DNA from: CAZOEL01 sp964578835
GTDB lineage: Bacteria > Desulfobacterota > Syntrophobacteria > Syntrophobacterales > Syntrophobacteraceae
DNA: 64,000 nt
Direction: 5' to 3'
Assembly (NCBI GenBank): GCA_964578835.1
Contig: CAZOEL010000032.1
Coordinates: forward strand, 1 to 64,000
Under the pieces are notes generated by a model. It did no database searches and was not told the origin of the DNA. It worked only from the letters and a program-made list of their open reading frames with translations. A program made the position numbers and the translations under genes. This document shows, piece by piece, positions 51,955-60,975 of this stretch. The stretch's first letter is position 1. Every line of letters begins with the position of its first letter.

Positions 51955-53082
51955 TCAGGGGTTGATGCTGCCGACGGTTACGAACTTGCCCCCTTCCACT
52001 TTGAGAATCATGACTGCCTTGATCGGGTTTCCATCCTCGCCCATGGTGATAGAGCCGGACACTCCCTTGAAGTCCTTGGTGGCGACAAGAGCGTCTCGGA
52101 TCTTCTTTCCGTCTGTGGACCCAGCCCTCTTTATCGCGTCCAGTAAAAGAAAATATGCGTCCGCCGCCAGAGCTTCAAAAGCTCCCGCCTCTTTCTTGTG
52201 CTTGTCCTCAAACCGTTTTATGAATTCTTTCGCTCTTTCCGTTGAAGCCGCGCTCTTATGAAAATGACCGGTCAGGTACATGTTCTCGACCGATTCTTTT
52301 CCGATTTCGATTAGAGCTTCCGCCTGGGCGCCGTCTCCCGTGAGGATCGGCGCCTCGATTTGGTGCACGCGAGCCTGTATGGCCACCAGGGCGTCTTCCG
52401 TATAGTAGTTTGGCGCATAGATGATATCGGGCTTTGCCGCCTTGACCAATGAAAGCTGCGCGTTGAATTCCTGGTCTCCCGTCTGAATGTGCGTCGTAAC
52501 CACTATCTTCCCGCCGAGCTTCTCAAACTCCTTCTGGAAGAAGCTCGCCAGTCCGACGCAATAATCCTGGGCTATATCGATTATAAGGGCCGCGGTTTGG
52601 GCCTTCAGTTCGTTTCGGGCAAATCTTGCGGCTACCTCTCCCTGAAAGCGGTCGAGAAAGCAGGCTCGAAAGGCGTACTGTTTGCCTTGCGTCACCAGAG
52701 GGTTGGTGGCGGTCGGGCTGATGGAGGGGATTTTAGCTGCCTCGGAAATCGGGTTTCCAGCCATCGTGTTTCCGCTGATGGCCTCACCGATCACGCTCAC
52801 GACCTTCTCTTTTTCCACAAGGATGGTCATGGCGTTCGCCGCCTCGATCCTGTCGCTATTGGTATTGACAAGCTTCACGTCGATCTTTTTTCCTAGCGCT
52901 TCGGGCTCCATCTCGCGCGCTATCTGAATGCCGCTCCATTCCATCTCCCCATAGGACGCAACCGAGCCGGTCATGGGAAGATAAGCTCCGAGCTTGATTG
53001 AATCCTGAGCCGCACACCTGTCCGCCGATCCCAAAAGGATGGCGGAGAGAGCCAAAGCAATGGTTAGCCACATCCTCTTCAT
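51955..53082 (-). CDS. livK: periplasmic branched-chain amino acid-binding protein (LivK-like)
   Basis: A 375-residue periplasmic binding protein of the Leu/Ile/Val family (type I). A signal peptide (to about residue 25) precedes the mature start SIKLGAYLPMTGSVASYG. The family is broad and covers amides, urea and aromatic acids as well as branched-chain amino acids, so the ligand is uncertain. It is the first gene of the liv operon. Confidence 0.88.
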   Translation of the reverse strand: MKRMWLTIALALSAILLGSADRCAAQDSIKLGAYLPMTGSVASYGEMEWSGIQIAREMEPEALGKKIDVKLVNTNSDRIEAANAMTILVEKEKVVSVIGEAISGNTMAGNPISEAAKIPSISPTATNPLVTQGKQYAFRACFLDRFQGEVAARFARNELKAQTAALIIDIAQDYCVGLASFFQKEFEKLGGKIVVTTHIQTGDQEFNAQLSLVKAAKPDIIYAPNYYTEDALVAIQARVHQIEAPILTGDGAQAEALIEIGKESVENMYLTGHFHKSAASTERAKEFIKRFEDKHKKEAGAFEALAADAYFLLLDAIKRAGSTDGKKIRDALVATKDFKGVSGSITMGEDGNPIKAVMILKVEGGKFVTVGSINP

Positions 53083-53401
53083 TTTTCCTCCTCACATGGT
53101 TCATTCGGTCACAAAAATACGCCAAACGGACATCCCTACATACAAACAAGAACCGCCGTCGATCTGGCTTCAGCTATTGAGCGGATTATCACCTGCCCCT
53201 TGCGGCAGCCAAATCGCAACATCTCATATAAAGATGGAAAATATGTGATCCATTTGACCCCTGCAAGAAAAAACTCTCAAAAGCAAAATGCGCCTCAAGG
53301 CATTGAAATAGCTAAATATTATACCGTATCACCATGGATGGTCAGAAAACGCTCAGCTTTCCAATCAGTTTGAGCAGCCTTAATGAGTTGAAAAAACATC
53401 C
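53083..53401. other. 319-base region upstream of livK
   Basis: This gap should carry the liv promoter and the end of the lipocalin unit. I see no coding frame and no terminator or known operator that I can support. Confidence 0.4.
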
Positions 53402-53935
53402 TCAACTGCAATCCTGAGACGTCCTATTCAACCGACTCACATCGTAGCCCCGGGACTTCGCCTTTTCGACGAGATCTCTATAAATATCCTCATCCAGCAC
53501 CGGAGCGCGAGACAGCACCCAGAGATACTTTTTGCTCGGATGTCCCACCATTGCGTATTGATAGTTCTCTTCATCAAGCGCAATGATCCAGTAATCGCCC
53601 TTGAAGGGCCAGAAGAACTGAACCTTCAGTCGCGCATTTCCCGTATTCGGCTCAACCCTGGCTTTTGCAGCCGCGACATCAAGCTTTCTGGTTTTTGACC
53701 CTCTTCGGCAACTATTCTTGACAGCAACATGGTCAGCCATCATGACGTATTCTGCCTTTGAGCAAAAGCAATCCTTTTGGAACCAAGCCGGAAATGAAGC
53801 TATCTCATACCATGCTCCCATGTATCGATTCAGGTCGACGTAGGCCACCGTATGGGACGGATCGTTCGCCGGTTTTGCGGAGAAGCAGCCTGCAATCATG
53901 ATGGAAGCTGCTATTCCAGTCAGGATTTTCTTCAT
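53402..53935 (-). CDS. blc: outer-membrane lipocalin (Blc-like)
   Basis: A 177-residue lipocalin lipoprotein. The signal peptide ends in IAGC, a lipobox. The fold signature YMGAWYEIASFPAWFQKDC (G-x-W) is near residue 42, and GHPSKKYLWVLSRAP near the C-terminus matches Blc. Such proteins bind lysophospholipids or other lipids at the outer membrane. The ATG at 53935 has GGAGGTGG upstream; the frame upstream to 53998 lacks a signal-peptide start. Confidence 0.93.
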   Translation of the reverse strand: MKKILTGIAASIMIAGCFSAKPANDPSHTVAYVDLNRYMGAWYEIASFPAWFQKDCFCSKAEYVMMADHVAVKNSCRRGSKTRKLDVAAAKARVEPNTGNARLKVQFFWPFKGDYWIIALDEENYQYAMVGHPSKKYLWVLSRAPVLDEDIYRDLVEKAKSRGYDVSRLNRTSQDCS

Positions 53936-54209
53936 ACATTCCACCTCCCTTTCGCTCTGTTCCATCACGCCCAACACTGACGACGCTTCGTTCGCCATCT
54001 AAAGAGAATGCTCTTCCGCTCCGATGGCAAGCCCCTCCAAGATTATCTTCTTCATCCAAGGCCGGCGACTTCAGGATGTGGGTTGCTCGCGTCAATCCAT
54101 ATTGTGAAAGAATCGATTTGGCGGTAAGTTTATATGGAGGCTTTGCTCTTTGAGGAAGAAGATCTCTTTTATTGCAATTATTTTTCTTCGGATATATGGT
54201 GCCTCTACC

Positions 54210-54470
54210 ATGGGCTTTGAACGCATCCATGTCCTCTCCAGGGATGAATATCAGGTCGATCAAGAACCCTCAGCATTCGAGTGGAGAGGTTTACACTTTA
54301 AAATCACTCGAATATTAGACATGTGGCTCGAAGCGAGGATGGACCCTACCCGGTCTCCGTTTCGCTGTTTCAAGGTTCTCACGGATGGCGGGCGCGTTTT
54401 TACGCTGCGCTTTCACGAGCATTTTCGGACATGGAGTCTCCTGGTCCCTTCCGAGGAGCCTGATGGTTGA
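54210..54470 (+). CDS. hypothetical small protein
   Basis: An 86-residue protein, not recognised, compact and rich in aromatic residues (FEWRGLHFKITRILDMWLEARMDP, FHEHFRTWSLL). The start at 54210 (ATG) is chosen; a TTG at 54150 would add 20 hydrophobic residues, and neither has a strong ribosome site. It ends ten bases before the parS site. Confidence 0.6.
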   Translation: MGFERIHVLSRDEYQVDQEPSAFEWRGLHFKITRILDMWLEARMDPTRSPFRCFKVLTDGGRVFTLRFHEHFRTWSLLVPSEEPDG

Positions 54471-54479
54471 GCATTTTTA

Positions 54480-54495
54480 TGTTCCACGTGAAACA
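54480..54495. promoter_or_regulatory. parS: parS centromere-like site
   Basis: The 16-base palindrome TGTTCCACGTGAAACA differs from the consensus TGTTTCACGTGAAACA at one position. It lies 32 bases upstream of parA. ParB nucleates here and ParA segregates the nucleoprotein complex. I found no other good match in the window. Confidence 0.88.
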
Positions 54496-54527
54496 TTGTT
54501 CGCAACAGGGCGCACTAAAGGGAAACA

Positions 54528-55307
54528 ATGGCAAAGATCATCGCAATAGCTAATCAGAAGGGCGGAGTGGGTAAAACCACCACATCGGTCAATCTCGCGG
54601 CCAGTCTGGCAAAAAAAGGCGAAAAGGTGCTCCTCATAGACTGCGATCCCCAGGGAAACGCATCGAGCGGCCTGGGGGTGCGCCTTCAACCCAATTCCAC
54701 ATCGCTTTCCTCATTTCTACTGGATGAGGCAGTTCTTCCTCCGATCCACCAGCCGGTAGAATCGGAGCCGCAGCTTTCACTTATTCCGTCCAATTCTCAG
54801 CTTGCCGCCGCGGAATGGGAGCTTTTCTCCAGGCCGGATTCCGAGCATTTGCTCCTTCGACGGATCGAGCCGCTCAAAGAGTCCTATTCCTATATACTTT
54901 TCGACTGCCCGCCTTCCCTCGGGCTTTTGACCGTAAACAGCCTCATCGCCGCACAAGCGGTTCTGATCCCGCTTCAGTGCGAATACTTCGCCATGGAGGG
55001 ACTCACCCTGCTGCTCGATACGATCAGGAAGATAAAGATGCGCTTCAACCCCAAGCTCTCTATCGAGGGCATACTGCTAACCATGTTCGATCGCAGAAAC
55101 AACCTCGCCCATCATGTGGCGACAGAGATACGCAGTCACCTCCAGTTCAGGGTTTTCAAGACGGTCATTCCCAGAAATGTCCGCTTGAGCGAGTCTCCCA
55201 GCTATGGCGCGCCGGCGATCGTCTATGATCCCACATGCATCGGCGCCAGGGCTTATCTCGATCTTGCAGAAGAGATCATCACACAGGCGGGAACGCAAAA
55301 TGATTGA
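54528..55307 (+). CDS. parA: chromosome partitioning ATPase ParA (Soj)
   Basis: A 259-residue ParA with the deviant Walker A (NQKGGVGKTTTSVNLA), Walker A' (DCDPQGNASSGLG) and Walker B-like (YILFDCPPSLGLLTVN). It lacks an N-terminal DNA-binding extension, like chromosomal Soj proteins. It drives origin segregation with ParB. Its end overlaps parB by eight bases and parS precedes it. Confidence 0.96.
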   Translation: MAKIIAIANQKGGVGKTTTSVNLAASLAKKGEKVLLIDCDPQGNASSGLGVRLQPNSTSLSSFLLDEAVLPPIHQPVESEPQLSLIPSNSQLAAAEWELFSRPDSEHLLLRRIEPLKESYSYILFDCPPSLGLLTVNSLIAAQAVLIPLQCEYFAMEGLTLLLDTIRKIKMRFNPKLSIEGILLTMFDRRNNLAHHVATEIRSHLQFRVFKTVIPRNVRLSESPSYGAPAIVYDPTCIGARAYLDLAEEIITQAGTQND

Positions 55308-56157
55308 CAAAAAACGCGGCTTAGGACGAGGACTCCAGGATCTGCTCTCCCCCACCGATTGGCTCAAGCGCGATGACATACAGCTATTCTACTGCCCCAT
55401 TGATCGTTTGATCCAAAACCCCTATCAGCCGAGACAATCGGTTGAAGATGACCAACTTGAAGAGATGGTTGATTCCATCCGGGAAAAGGGCGTTCTGCAA
55501 CCGATTCTCGTCGCAAGGACGGACAATCCCGAGCAATATCAGATCCTCGCGGGAGAGCGCCGCTGGCGCGCGTCAGAGCTCGCGGGGCTGAGCGAAGTGC
55601 CGGTCATTTTGCGTGAAGCATCATCGGCTGAAGCCCTCGAGCTTGCGCTCATCGAAAACATTCAGCGCCGCGATCTCAATTGCATCGAAGAGGCTATGGC
55701 CTATAAGAGGCTTCAGGAAGAATTCAGCCTCACACAAGATGAAATCGCAAAGAAGGTGGGCAAGAACCGGGCGACTGTCGCCAATACGTTGAGGCTTCTT
55801 CAACTTCCGCCCTACATCCAGGAGGATATCCTCAATGGCGCCCTTACCATGGGACACGCCAGAGCCCTTCTCTCCGTCGACGATCCCGAAACCCTTCGCA
55901 AGCTTCGCGATGCCGTGCTTGCGCAACAACTCTCGGTGCGCCAGACCGAGAAGCTGTGCGCAGGCCAAAATGCAGCGCAAGAGCCTCCGCCCAGAGTCAT
56001 CGATCCTCAACTGACTACACTCCAGGAGACTCTTCGGGATCGTCTCGGATCCAAAGTCGTCCTGCGAAGAAAAGGCTCCAAAGGATCGATCACCATTCCT
56101 TTCGACTCGGAAGACGCCTTGGAAAGGCTCCTGAAGATCTTCGGATTATCGGTCTGA
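55300..56157 (+). CDS. parB: chromosome partitioning protein ParB (Spo0J)
   Basis: A 285-residue ParB. The N-terminal start (KKRGLGRGLQDLLS) is the ParA-interacting segment. The CTPase/ParB domain has the GERRWRASELAG box and IENIQRRDLNCIEEA; the helix-turn-helix is DEIAKKVGKNRATVANTLRLLQLP. The C-terminal dimerisation domain follows. The ATG overlaps the parA stop; a longer frame from 55204 lies inside parA. Confidence 0.96.
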   Translation: MIDKKRGLGRGLQDLLSPTDWLKRDDIQLFYCPIDRLIQNPYQPRQSVEDDQLEEMVDSIREKGVLQPILVARTDNPEQYQILAGERRWRASELAGLSEVPVILREASSAEALELALIENIQRRDLNCIEEAMAYKRLQEEFSLTQDEIAKKVGKNRATVANTLRLLQLPPYIQEDILNGALTMGHARALLSVDDPETLRKLRDAVLAQQLSVRQTEKLCAGQNAAQEPPPRVIDPQLTTLQETLRDRLGSKVVLRRKGSKGSITIPFDSEDALERLLKIFGLSV

Positions 56158-56220
56158 TAGGACAAAGGATGGACATTTCATCTTACGCTGTCGCCTTCGG
56201 CGCATGAGGAGGGATTTCAG

Positions 56221-56652
56221 TTGATTCGCATTGCGGTTATAGATGGTCAAGGTGGCGGGATCGGAACCACGGTCATAAAGAAAATCAAGGAAGTTTATGG
56301 CGAGCGGGTCGAAGTCTGGGCGTTGGGCACCAACGCCATCGCGACGGCTCAAATGATGAAGGCGCGCGCCAATCGCGGCGCCACGGGAGAAAACGCCATA
56401 TGCCACTGCGCTCATCAGGTCGACGTCATCATAGGTCCCATATCCATCCTGATCTCGCACGCCATGATGGGGGAGCTTACGCCCTCGATGGTTGAAGCAA
56501 TAGGAACGGCAAGAGCCCAAAAGATCCTCCTTCCCTTATCTCAAGAGGCGGTCCAGGTGGTGGGAACGGTCCGCGAACCGCTGCCCCATCTCGTAGAAAA
56601 GCTGGTCAGCGAGATCCTGCCTTCCCATCTCGCTATTGGAGGCGCCGAGTGA
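56221..56652 (+). CDS. DUF3842 family protein
   Basis: A 143-residue protein starting with IAVIDGQGGGIGTTVIKKI, a nucleotide-binding-like glycine-rich loop, the sign of the DUF3842 family. It also has TGENAICHCAHQVDVIIGP with two Cys. Its start is TTG behind GGAGGG. It is often found near parAB or cobalamin genes in these bacteria; the function is unknown. Its stop overlaps cobU by four bases. Confidence 0.82.
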   Translation: MIRIAVIDGQGGGIGTTVIKKIKEVYGERVEVWALGTNAIATAQMMKARANRGATGENAICHCAHQVDVIIGPISILISHAMMGELTPSMVEAIGTARAQKILLPLSQEAVQVVGTVREPLPHLVEKLVSEILPSHLAIGGAE

Positions 56653-57182
56653 TCGAAGCACAGACGGCGCGTCCCACTCCGCACCTCATCTTGGGAGGCG
56701 CAAAAAGCGGAAAGAGTCTCTATGCGGAGCAGCAGATCTCCTCGCTTCCCGGTCCTTACGCCTATCTTGCGACGGGGCAGGCGCTTGACGAGGAAATGAA
56801 GCTTCGCATCCAGCGCCACAAAGAGCGCAGAGGCGCTCAGTGGGAAACCTTTGAAGCGCCGCTTCATATACTCGAAATCCTTGAAGCGCTTCAAAACAAA
56901 GGGAAGCCGGCGCTTTTCGATTGTCTCACCCTTTGGCTTACGAACCTTTTACTGCAAGGTGATGAAGAACCGGAAGCGGCAATCTCGAGGCTGACCGGTT
57001 TCGTCACAACTTGCAGCTACCCCTTGATCATTGTATCCAACGAAGTGGGATGCGGCATTGTGCCCGAGAATGCTCTCGCAAGAAGGTTTCGAGATCTCGC
57101 CGGGGCCGCAAACCAGCAACTGGCGAGAGCATGCCGCTCAGTCAGCTTCGTTTCAGCAGGGATTCCATTGGCGCTCAAATGA
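56649..57182 (+). CDS. cobU: adenosylcobinamide kinase / guanylyltransferase CobU
   Basis: A 177-residue CobU with the P-loop LGGAKSGKSLYAEQ and the GMP-accepting His near HKERRGAQWETFE. The C-terminal half has SNEVGCGIVPENALARRFRDLAG. It phosphorylates adenosylcobinamide and forms the GDP derivative, the step before CobS. It starts with GTG overlapping the DUF3842 stop. Confidence 0.94.
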   Translation: MIEAQTARPTPHLILGGAKSGKSLYAEQQISSLPGPYAYLATGQALDEEMKLRIQRHKERRGAQWETFEAPLHILEILEALQNKGKPALFDCLTLWLTNLLLQGDEEPEAAISRLTGFVTTCSYPLIIVSNEVGCGIVPENALARRFRDLAGAANQQLARACRSVSFVSAGIPLALK

Positions 57183-57394
57183 GATCTGAAAGCGATCAAG
57201 GCTCCTATATAAACTTCTTCATAGCGTTCGTTCAGCAACCCAGCCCATACAGCCTCCGCAACCGCCCAATACACCCATGCTCAGCACAGATGATAGACCA
57301 TGGCAGCCCGAAAACCGGATGGCCGTCAATCGCCAACCAACCCTGACGCTTCTAAAGTAGGAAGCCGGTCATTACAATACAGAGAGGACTCTAC

Positions 57395-58177
57395 ATGTGG
57401 AACAGCTTTACAACCGCCCTAGCCTTTCTCACCATACTGCGGCTGCCGTCGAATCAGCCCGATGTCCTTAGCCCTCGCGATTTGGCCAAGAGCTTCTCCT
57501 TCTATCCCGTCGTAGGCCTCCTTTTGGGAGTATGCTGGCTCACAGCAGCGTATTTTTTGCGGCATGCGGCGCCTCCGCTTCTGTTGGCCGCGATTTTGAC
57601 AACGCTCATGACGCTGCTGACGAGGGCGCTGCATCTCGATGGCCTGGCTGACATGGCCGATGGGATCGGAGGAGGCTACACTCCGGAAAGAAGACTCGAG
57701 ATTATGAAAGACAGCCGCACGGGCGCTTTTGGAGCAATAGCGCTGGTGCTCGCGCTGATCATCAAAGTGGCGGCTCTTCAGGCCATCATCCAGAACGCCA
57801 ACTGGACGCCGCTCCTCGTTATTCCCGCATTGAGCCGATTTTCAATGGTCCTTATGGCTTACCGAAGTCCTTATGCGAGAAAAGAAGGCGGCCTCGGACG
57901 CGCATTTCTTGAAAACATGACAATACGAGAAGTGCTCGCCGCAGCCATAACGGCTTCGACTCTCATGCTCCTGCTTCCCTTGAAGCTAATGCCTTATTAT
58001 GCGGTCGCATTCTTATTGGGCGCGTTCCTTTTGCGCCAAATCGCCACGAAGAGTCTTGGCGGGATAACCGGAGACGTGCTTGGAGCGACAAACGAGGTAA
58101 GCGAGATTGTATTGCTTTCGATTGCGGCCTGTTGCCCGGCCGCCTCATCATGGCATGCCGGATTCTTTTCTTCTTGA
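57395..58177 (+). CDS. cobS: adenosylcobinamide-GDP ribazoletransferase CobS
   Basis: A 260-residue integral membrane enzyme with about six helices. The conserved motif HLDGLADMADGIGGG and KDSRTGAFG are present, as are the C-terminal GGITGDVLGATNE. It joins adenosylcobinamide-GDP and alpha-ribazole to give adenosylcobalamin. The 212-base gap between cobU and cobS has no recognisable cobalamin riboswitch. Cobalamin would supply corrinoid-dependent metabolism, in keeping with the RACo-like gene. Confidence 0.94.
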   Translation: MWNSFTTALAFLTILRLPSNQPDVLSPRDLAKSFSFYPVVGLLLGVCWLTAAYFLRHAAPPLLLAAILTTLMTLLTRALHLDGLADMADGIGGGYTPERRLEIMKDSRTGAFGAIALVLALIIKVAALQAIIQNANWTPLLVIPALSRFSMVLMAYRSPYARKEGGLGRAFLENMTIREVLAAAITASTLMLLLPLKLMPYYAVAFLLGAFLLRQIATKSLGGITGDVLGATNEVSEIVLLSIAACCPAASSWHAGFFSS

Positions 58178-58211
58178 AACAGATCAAAAAGGCTGGATGG
58201 AGTTTAGTGAA

Positions 58212-59210
58212 ATGGCGCATAACGATGCAACACTCATCCAAATACTTCACGCCCTGAAAGAATCCGAAGGATTGTACGTCTCGGGGGCAGTTCTGGCGAC
58301 TCGGCTCGGAATATCGCGCGCCGGAATATGGAAGCATATCAGGAGCCTTCAATCTATGGGCTACGAGATCGAGAGTCACCCAAAAGAAGGGTACAGACTG
58401 ACGGCAATCCCCGACATGCTTCTTCCGGAGGAAATAACGCCAAATATCAGGACGGTATGGTTGGGCAAGAATTACTACTACGCGCAGGAAATGGGCTCGA
58501 CAAACGACCAGGCGCTCATGATGGCGTCAAAGGGGGCGCCGCATGGGACAATCATCATAGCGGAAAAGCAAACACAAGGACGAGGACGGCTAAACCGCCG
58601 GTGGGAATCGCCGGAGCGGAGCGGAATTTACATGTCCATTATTCTCACGACTCCCCTTCCGTTGCGCGTGGCCCCACTGTCGATGCAGATAGCCGCCCTG
58701 GCGCTGGTCAATGCCTTGCGGGAGCGTTACGACCTTGAGGCGTCCATAAAATGGCCGAACGATGTGCTGATAAAGGGTAAAAAATTGGCCGGAATTCTCG
58801 CGGAGATGCAATCCGACCAGGACTGCGTCAAGTTCCTTGTCATCGGCATCGGGATCAATGTCAATCAGATGGGAAGCGAACTGGAAGGTCCCTTCCGTTA
58901 TCCGGCGACATCCGTTGCATCCGAAGTCGGCTATACGCTAAAGAGGCAGGAGCTCTTCCTTGCATTTCTGGATCATTTTGAAATTCTGTACGATCAATTC
59001 ACCAGTCATGGCTTCCAATCCCTTCACAAAGAGTTGGAGTCAGCTTCGGCGCTGCTTGGCAAAACCATTACCGTTCATTCAGGAAACGAAGAGATTTGCG
59101 GGAAAGCTTTGGGATTCACTCCCGAAGGAGCCCTTAGACTCTCCACAAAAGAGAAAAAAGAAAAAATCATCTGGGTCGGAGATGTAACCCAGATAGAGGA
59201 AAACCGTTAA
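58212..59210 (+). CDS. birA: BirA biotin-protein ligase and repressor
   Basis: A 332-residue bifunctional BirA. An N-terminal winged helix (GAVLATRLGISRAGIWKHIRSLQSMGYEI) precedes the biotin-protein ligase domain with the GRGR-type motif (QTQGRGRLNRRWESPE) and KWPNDVLIKGKKLAGIL. The C-terminal small domain is present. It attaches biotin to carboxylases and represses biotin genes. The ATG at 58212 has GGAG upstream; the frame can start earlier, inside cobS. Confidence 0.94.
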   Translation: MAHNDATLIQILHALKESEGLYVSGAVLATRLGISRAGIWKHIRSLQSMGYEIESHPKEGYRLTAIPDMLLPEEITPNIRTVWLGKNYYYAQEMGSTNDQALMMASKGAPHGTIIIAEKQTQGRGRLNRRWESPERSGIYMSIILTTPLPLRVAPLSMQIAALALVNALRERYDLEASIKWPNDVLIKGKKLAGILAEMQSDQDCVKFLVIGIGINVNQMGSELEGPFRYPATSVASEVGYTLKRQELFLAFLDHFEILYDQFTSHGFQSLHKELESASALLGKTITVHSGNEEICGKALGFTPEGALRLSTKEKKEKIIWVGDVTQIEENR

Positions 59211-59248
59211 AAAGCAATGCGCTTCGACAGGGAGTCGCGGATGGACGG

Positions 59249-59611
59249 CTAAGCGCCTCTCGCTCTCTCGCCAGCCTCCTGCCTCCGTTTGCATTCAATG
59301 CAAAGGGTCGTAACCGGCCTGGCCTTGAGACGATCAATCCCGATATCGTCGCCGCAGAGCTCGCATGCCCCGAAATTCCCGTCTTCAATGCGCTGCAACG
59401 CTTCACGAATCTTGATAATGAGCTTCCTTTCACGGTCACGTATGCGCAGCATGAAGTTTCTATCAGATTCCAACGTCGCGCGATCCGTCGGGTCAGGAAA
59501 TGTCTCTTCCGTATCGGTCATGCCGGCAACAGTGCGCTCAGCTTCCACATAGAGCTCATCCAATCTCTGCAGCAACAACTCTTTGAAGTATTCACGAGTA
59601 GAAGATTCCAT
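59249..59611 (-). CDS. dksA: RNA polymerase-binding transcription factor DksA
   Basis: A 120-residue DksA. The coiled-coil tip D40-P-T-D43-R-A matches the two acidic residues of E. coli DksA that reach into the RNA polymerase secondary channel. The zinc finger is C83-C86 and C104-C107. It is convergent with birA, about 40 bases apart. It modulates stringent-response promoters with ppGpp. Confidence 0.92.
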   Translation of the reverse strand: MESSTREYFKELLLQRLDELYVEAERTVAGMTDTEETFPDPTDRATLESDRNFMLRIRDRERKLIIKIREALQRIEDGNFGACELCGDDIGIDRLKARPVTTLCIECKRRQEAGERARGA

Positions 59612-59698
59612 ATGCTCATCCCCTGATGGTTAATAGAAAGGTTTTTTCGCTTAACACACACGCTCAAAAGAGTAAAGGGAAAAGGAAGGTCGCCAAGC

Positions 59699-60187
59699 CT
59701 AACCTCTCTCGTAAACGCCGCTTTTGCCGCCGCTTTTATGCGTCAACCGAACATTCACAATTTCAATGCCTCGGTCAATCGCCTTGCACATGTCATAAAT
59801 GGTCAATGCGGCGCTTGTCGCCGCAACCAGAGCCTCCATCTCGACTCCAGTTCGATCCTTGGTGCGCGCCACGGTAGAGATCTTGATAGTATTGCGCTCC
59901 GGATCGACGCTAAATTCTATATCGACTCCGGTGAGCTGCAATTGATGGCATAGAGGAATCAACTCCCATGTCCTCTTTGCGGCCATTATCCCGCCCAGCC
60001 GAGAAGCTTCGAAAACGTTTCCCTTGGGGATGGAGCCTTCGGTTATCCTTTGAAGAGTCTCTTTGGCGACAACGACGAAGGCTTCAGCTTTCGCCTCTCT
60101 ATAGGTTGAATCTTTTTCGGATACATCCACCATTTTAAGACGGCCCTGCGAATCAATATGCGTAAGCTCCGGCTCTCTCATATCCAT
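59699..60187 (-). CDS. moaC: cyclic pyranopterin monophosphate synthase MoaC
   Basis: A 162-residue MoaC. It has THIDSQGRLKMVDVSEKDST, the core WELIPLCHQLQLTGVDIEF and the C-terminal VEMEALVAATSAALTIYDMCKAIDRG, all family hallmarks. It forms cPMP in molybdenum cofactor synthesis, after MoaA. The start at 60187 fits the usual 160 residues; the frame to 60253 is longer than the family. No moaA is nearby. Confidence 0.93.
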   Translation of the reverse strand: MDMREPELTHIDSQGRLKMVDVSEKDSTYREAKAEAFVVVAKETLQRITEGSIPKGNVFEASRLGGIMAAKRTWELIPLCHQLQLTGVDIEFSVDPERNTIKISTVARTKDRTGVEMEALVAATSAALTIYDMCKAIDRGIEIVNVRLTHKSGGKSGVYERG

Positions 60188-60285
60188 TATGACGTTCACC
60201 CCTCTCCAGTCAGCAGATCCCCGATCACGGCGCTGTTCATTGGCGTCGTTCAACTAATTCATCAATGACCTTAATAGCTCAAATC

Positions 60286-60975
60286 TCAATGACCTTCAAT
60301 AATCACTATCAATACCACCAGATCGCCAGGCATTCTCCCGGGGCTGCGCCAGTCCCCCGCGCCATGAATCCGCAATCTGGAGCCATTCTCAGCTCCAGCG
60401 GGAATCCACACACGGATGGAGCACTCTTCCTCGATCTCGCCGGTTCCATAGCATTGGCGGCAAGACTGCGCCGGAGACCTTCTCCCATTGCCAAAGCATT
60501 CCTTGCAAAATACAGATCGCACGTAATCGATCTGCTCATAAAAACCTTCACCAAGACTGCTTCTCGTCACCTGGAGGTCAAAGCGCAGATCATATCCGCT
60601 TCTACTGTCTATCGTCTTTTCGAATTGGAAACCGAAAACATCTTCAACAATATCGCGGTAAGAGCGTTTTGCCCTATCTTCTGCCGAGCCATGGGCGCTT
60701 TTGCCTCTTGCTCGTCCCTTACCGTACCCCCGGCTCCGATCGTATTGACCTCGCCTCGAAGGATCGATCAGAGTCTCATAGGCTTCGAGCGCTTCCCGGA
60801 AGCGCTCAGCAGCGCGCGGATCCTGGGGGTTCCGGTCCGGATGCCAGCGCAGAGCCAGCATTCTGAACGACCTTCTTATCTCCTCCTGACTTGCTCGCAC
60901 AGATACGCCCAGAATCTTATAATAACAGCTCTTAACCCGACCGTAGGCAGACATTATTTCTTCACTTGGCCCCAT
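60286..60975 (-). CDS. short DnaJ-like J-domain protein with half zinc finger
   Basis: A 229-residue protein. The J-domain (YYKILGVSVRASQEEI, HPD motif in WHPDRNP) lies near residues 17-80. A G/R-rich linker follows, then only two CxxCxGxG motifs (CKECFGNG, CRQCYGTG) instead of the four of DnaJ, and a short remnant of the substrate-binding domain ending in DLVVLIVIIEGH. It therefore resembles a shortened DnaJ/CbpA type cochaperone of DnaK. The ATG has AGGGA upstream at good spacing; an ATG at 60954 is an alternative. Confidence 0.85.
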   Translation of the reverse strand: MGPSEEIMSAYGRVKSCYYKILGVSVRASQEEIRRSFRMLALRWHPDRNPQDPRAAERFREALEAYETLIDPSRRGQYDRSRGYGKGRARGKSAHGSAEDRAKRSYRDIVEDVFGFQFEKTIDSRSGYDLRFDLQVTRSSLGEGFYEQIDYVRSVFCKECFGNGRRSPAQSCRQCYGTGEIEEECSIRVWIPAGAENGSRLRIHGAGDWRSPGRMPGDLVVLIVIIEGH

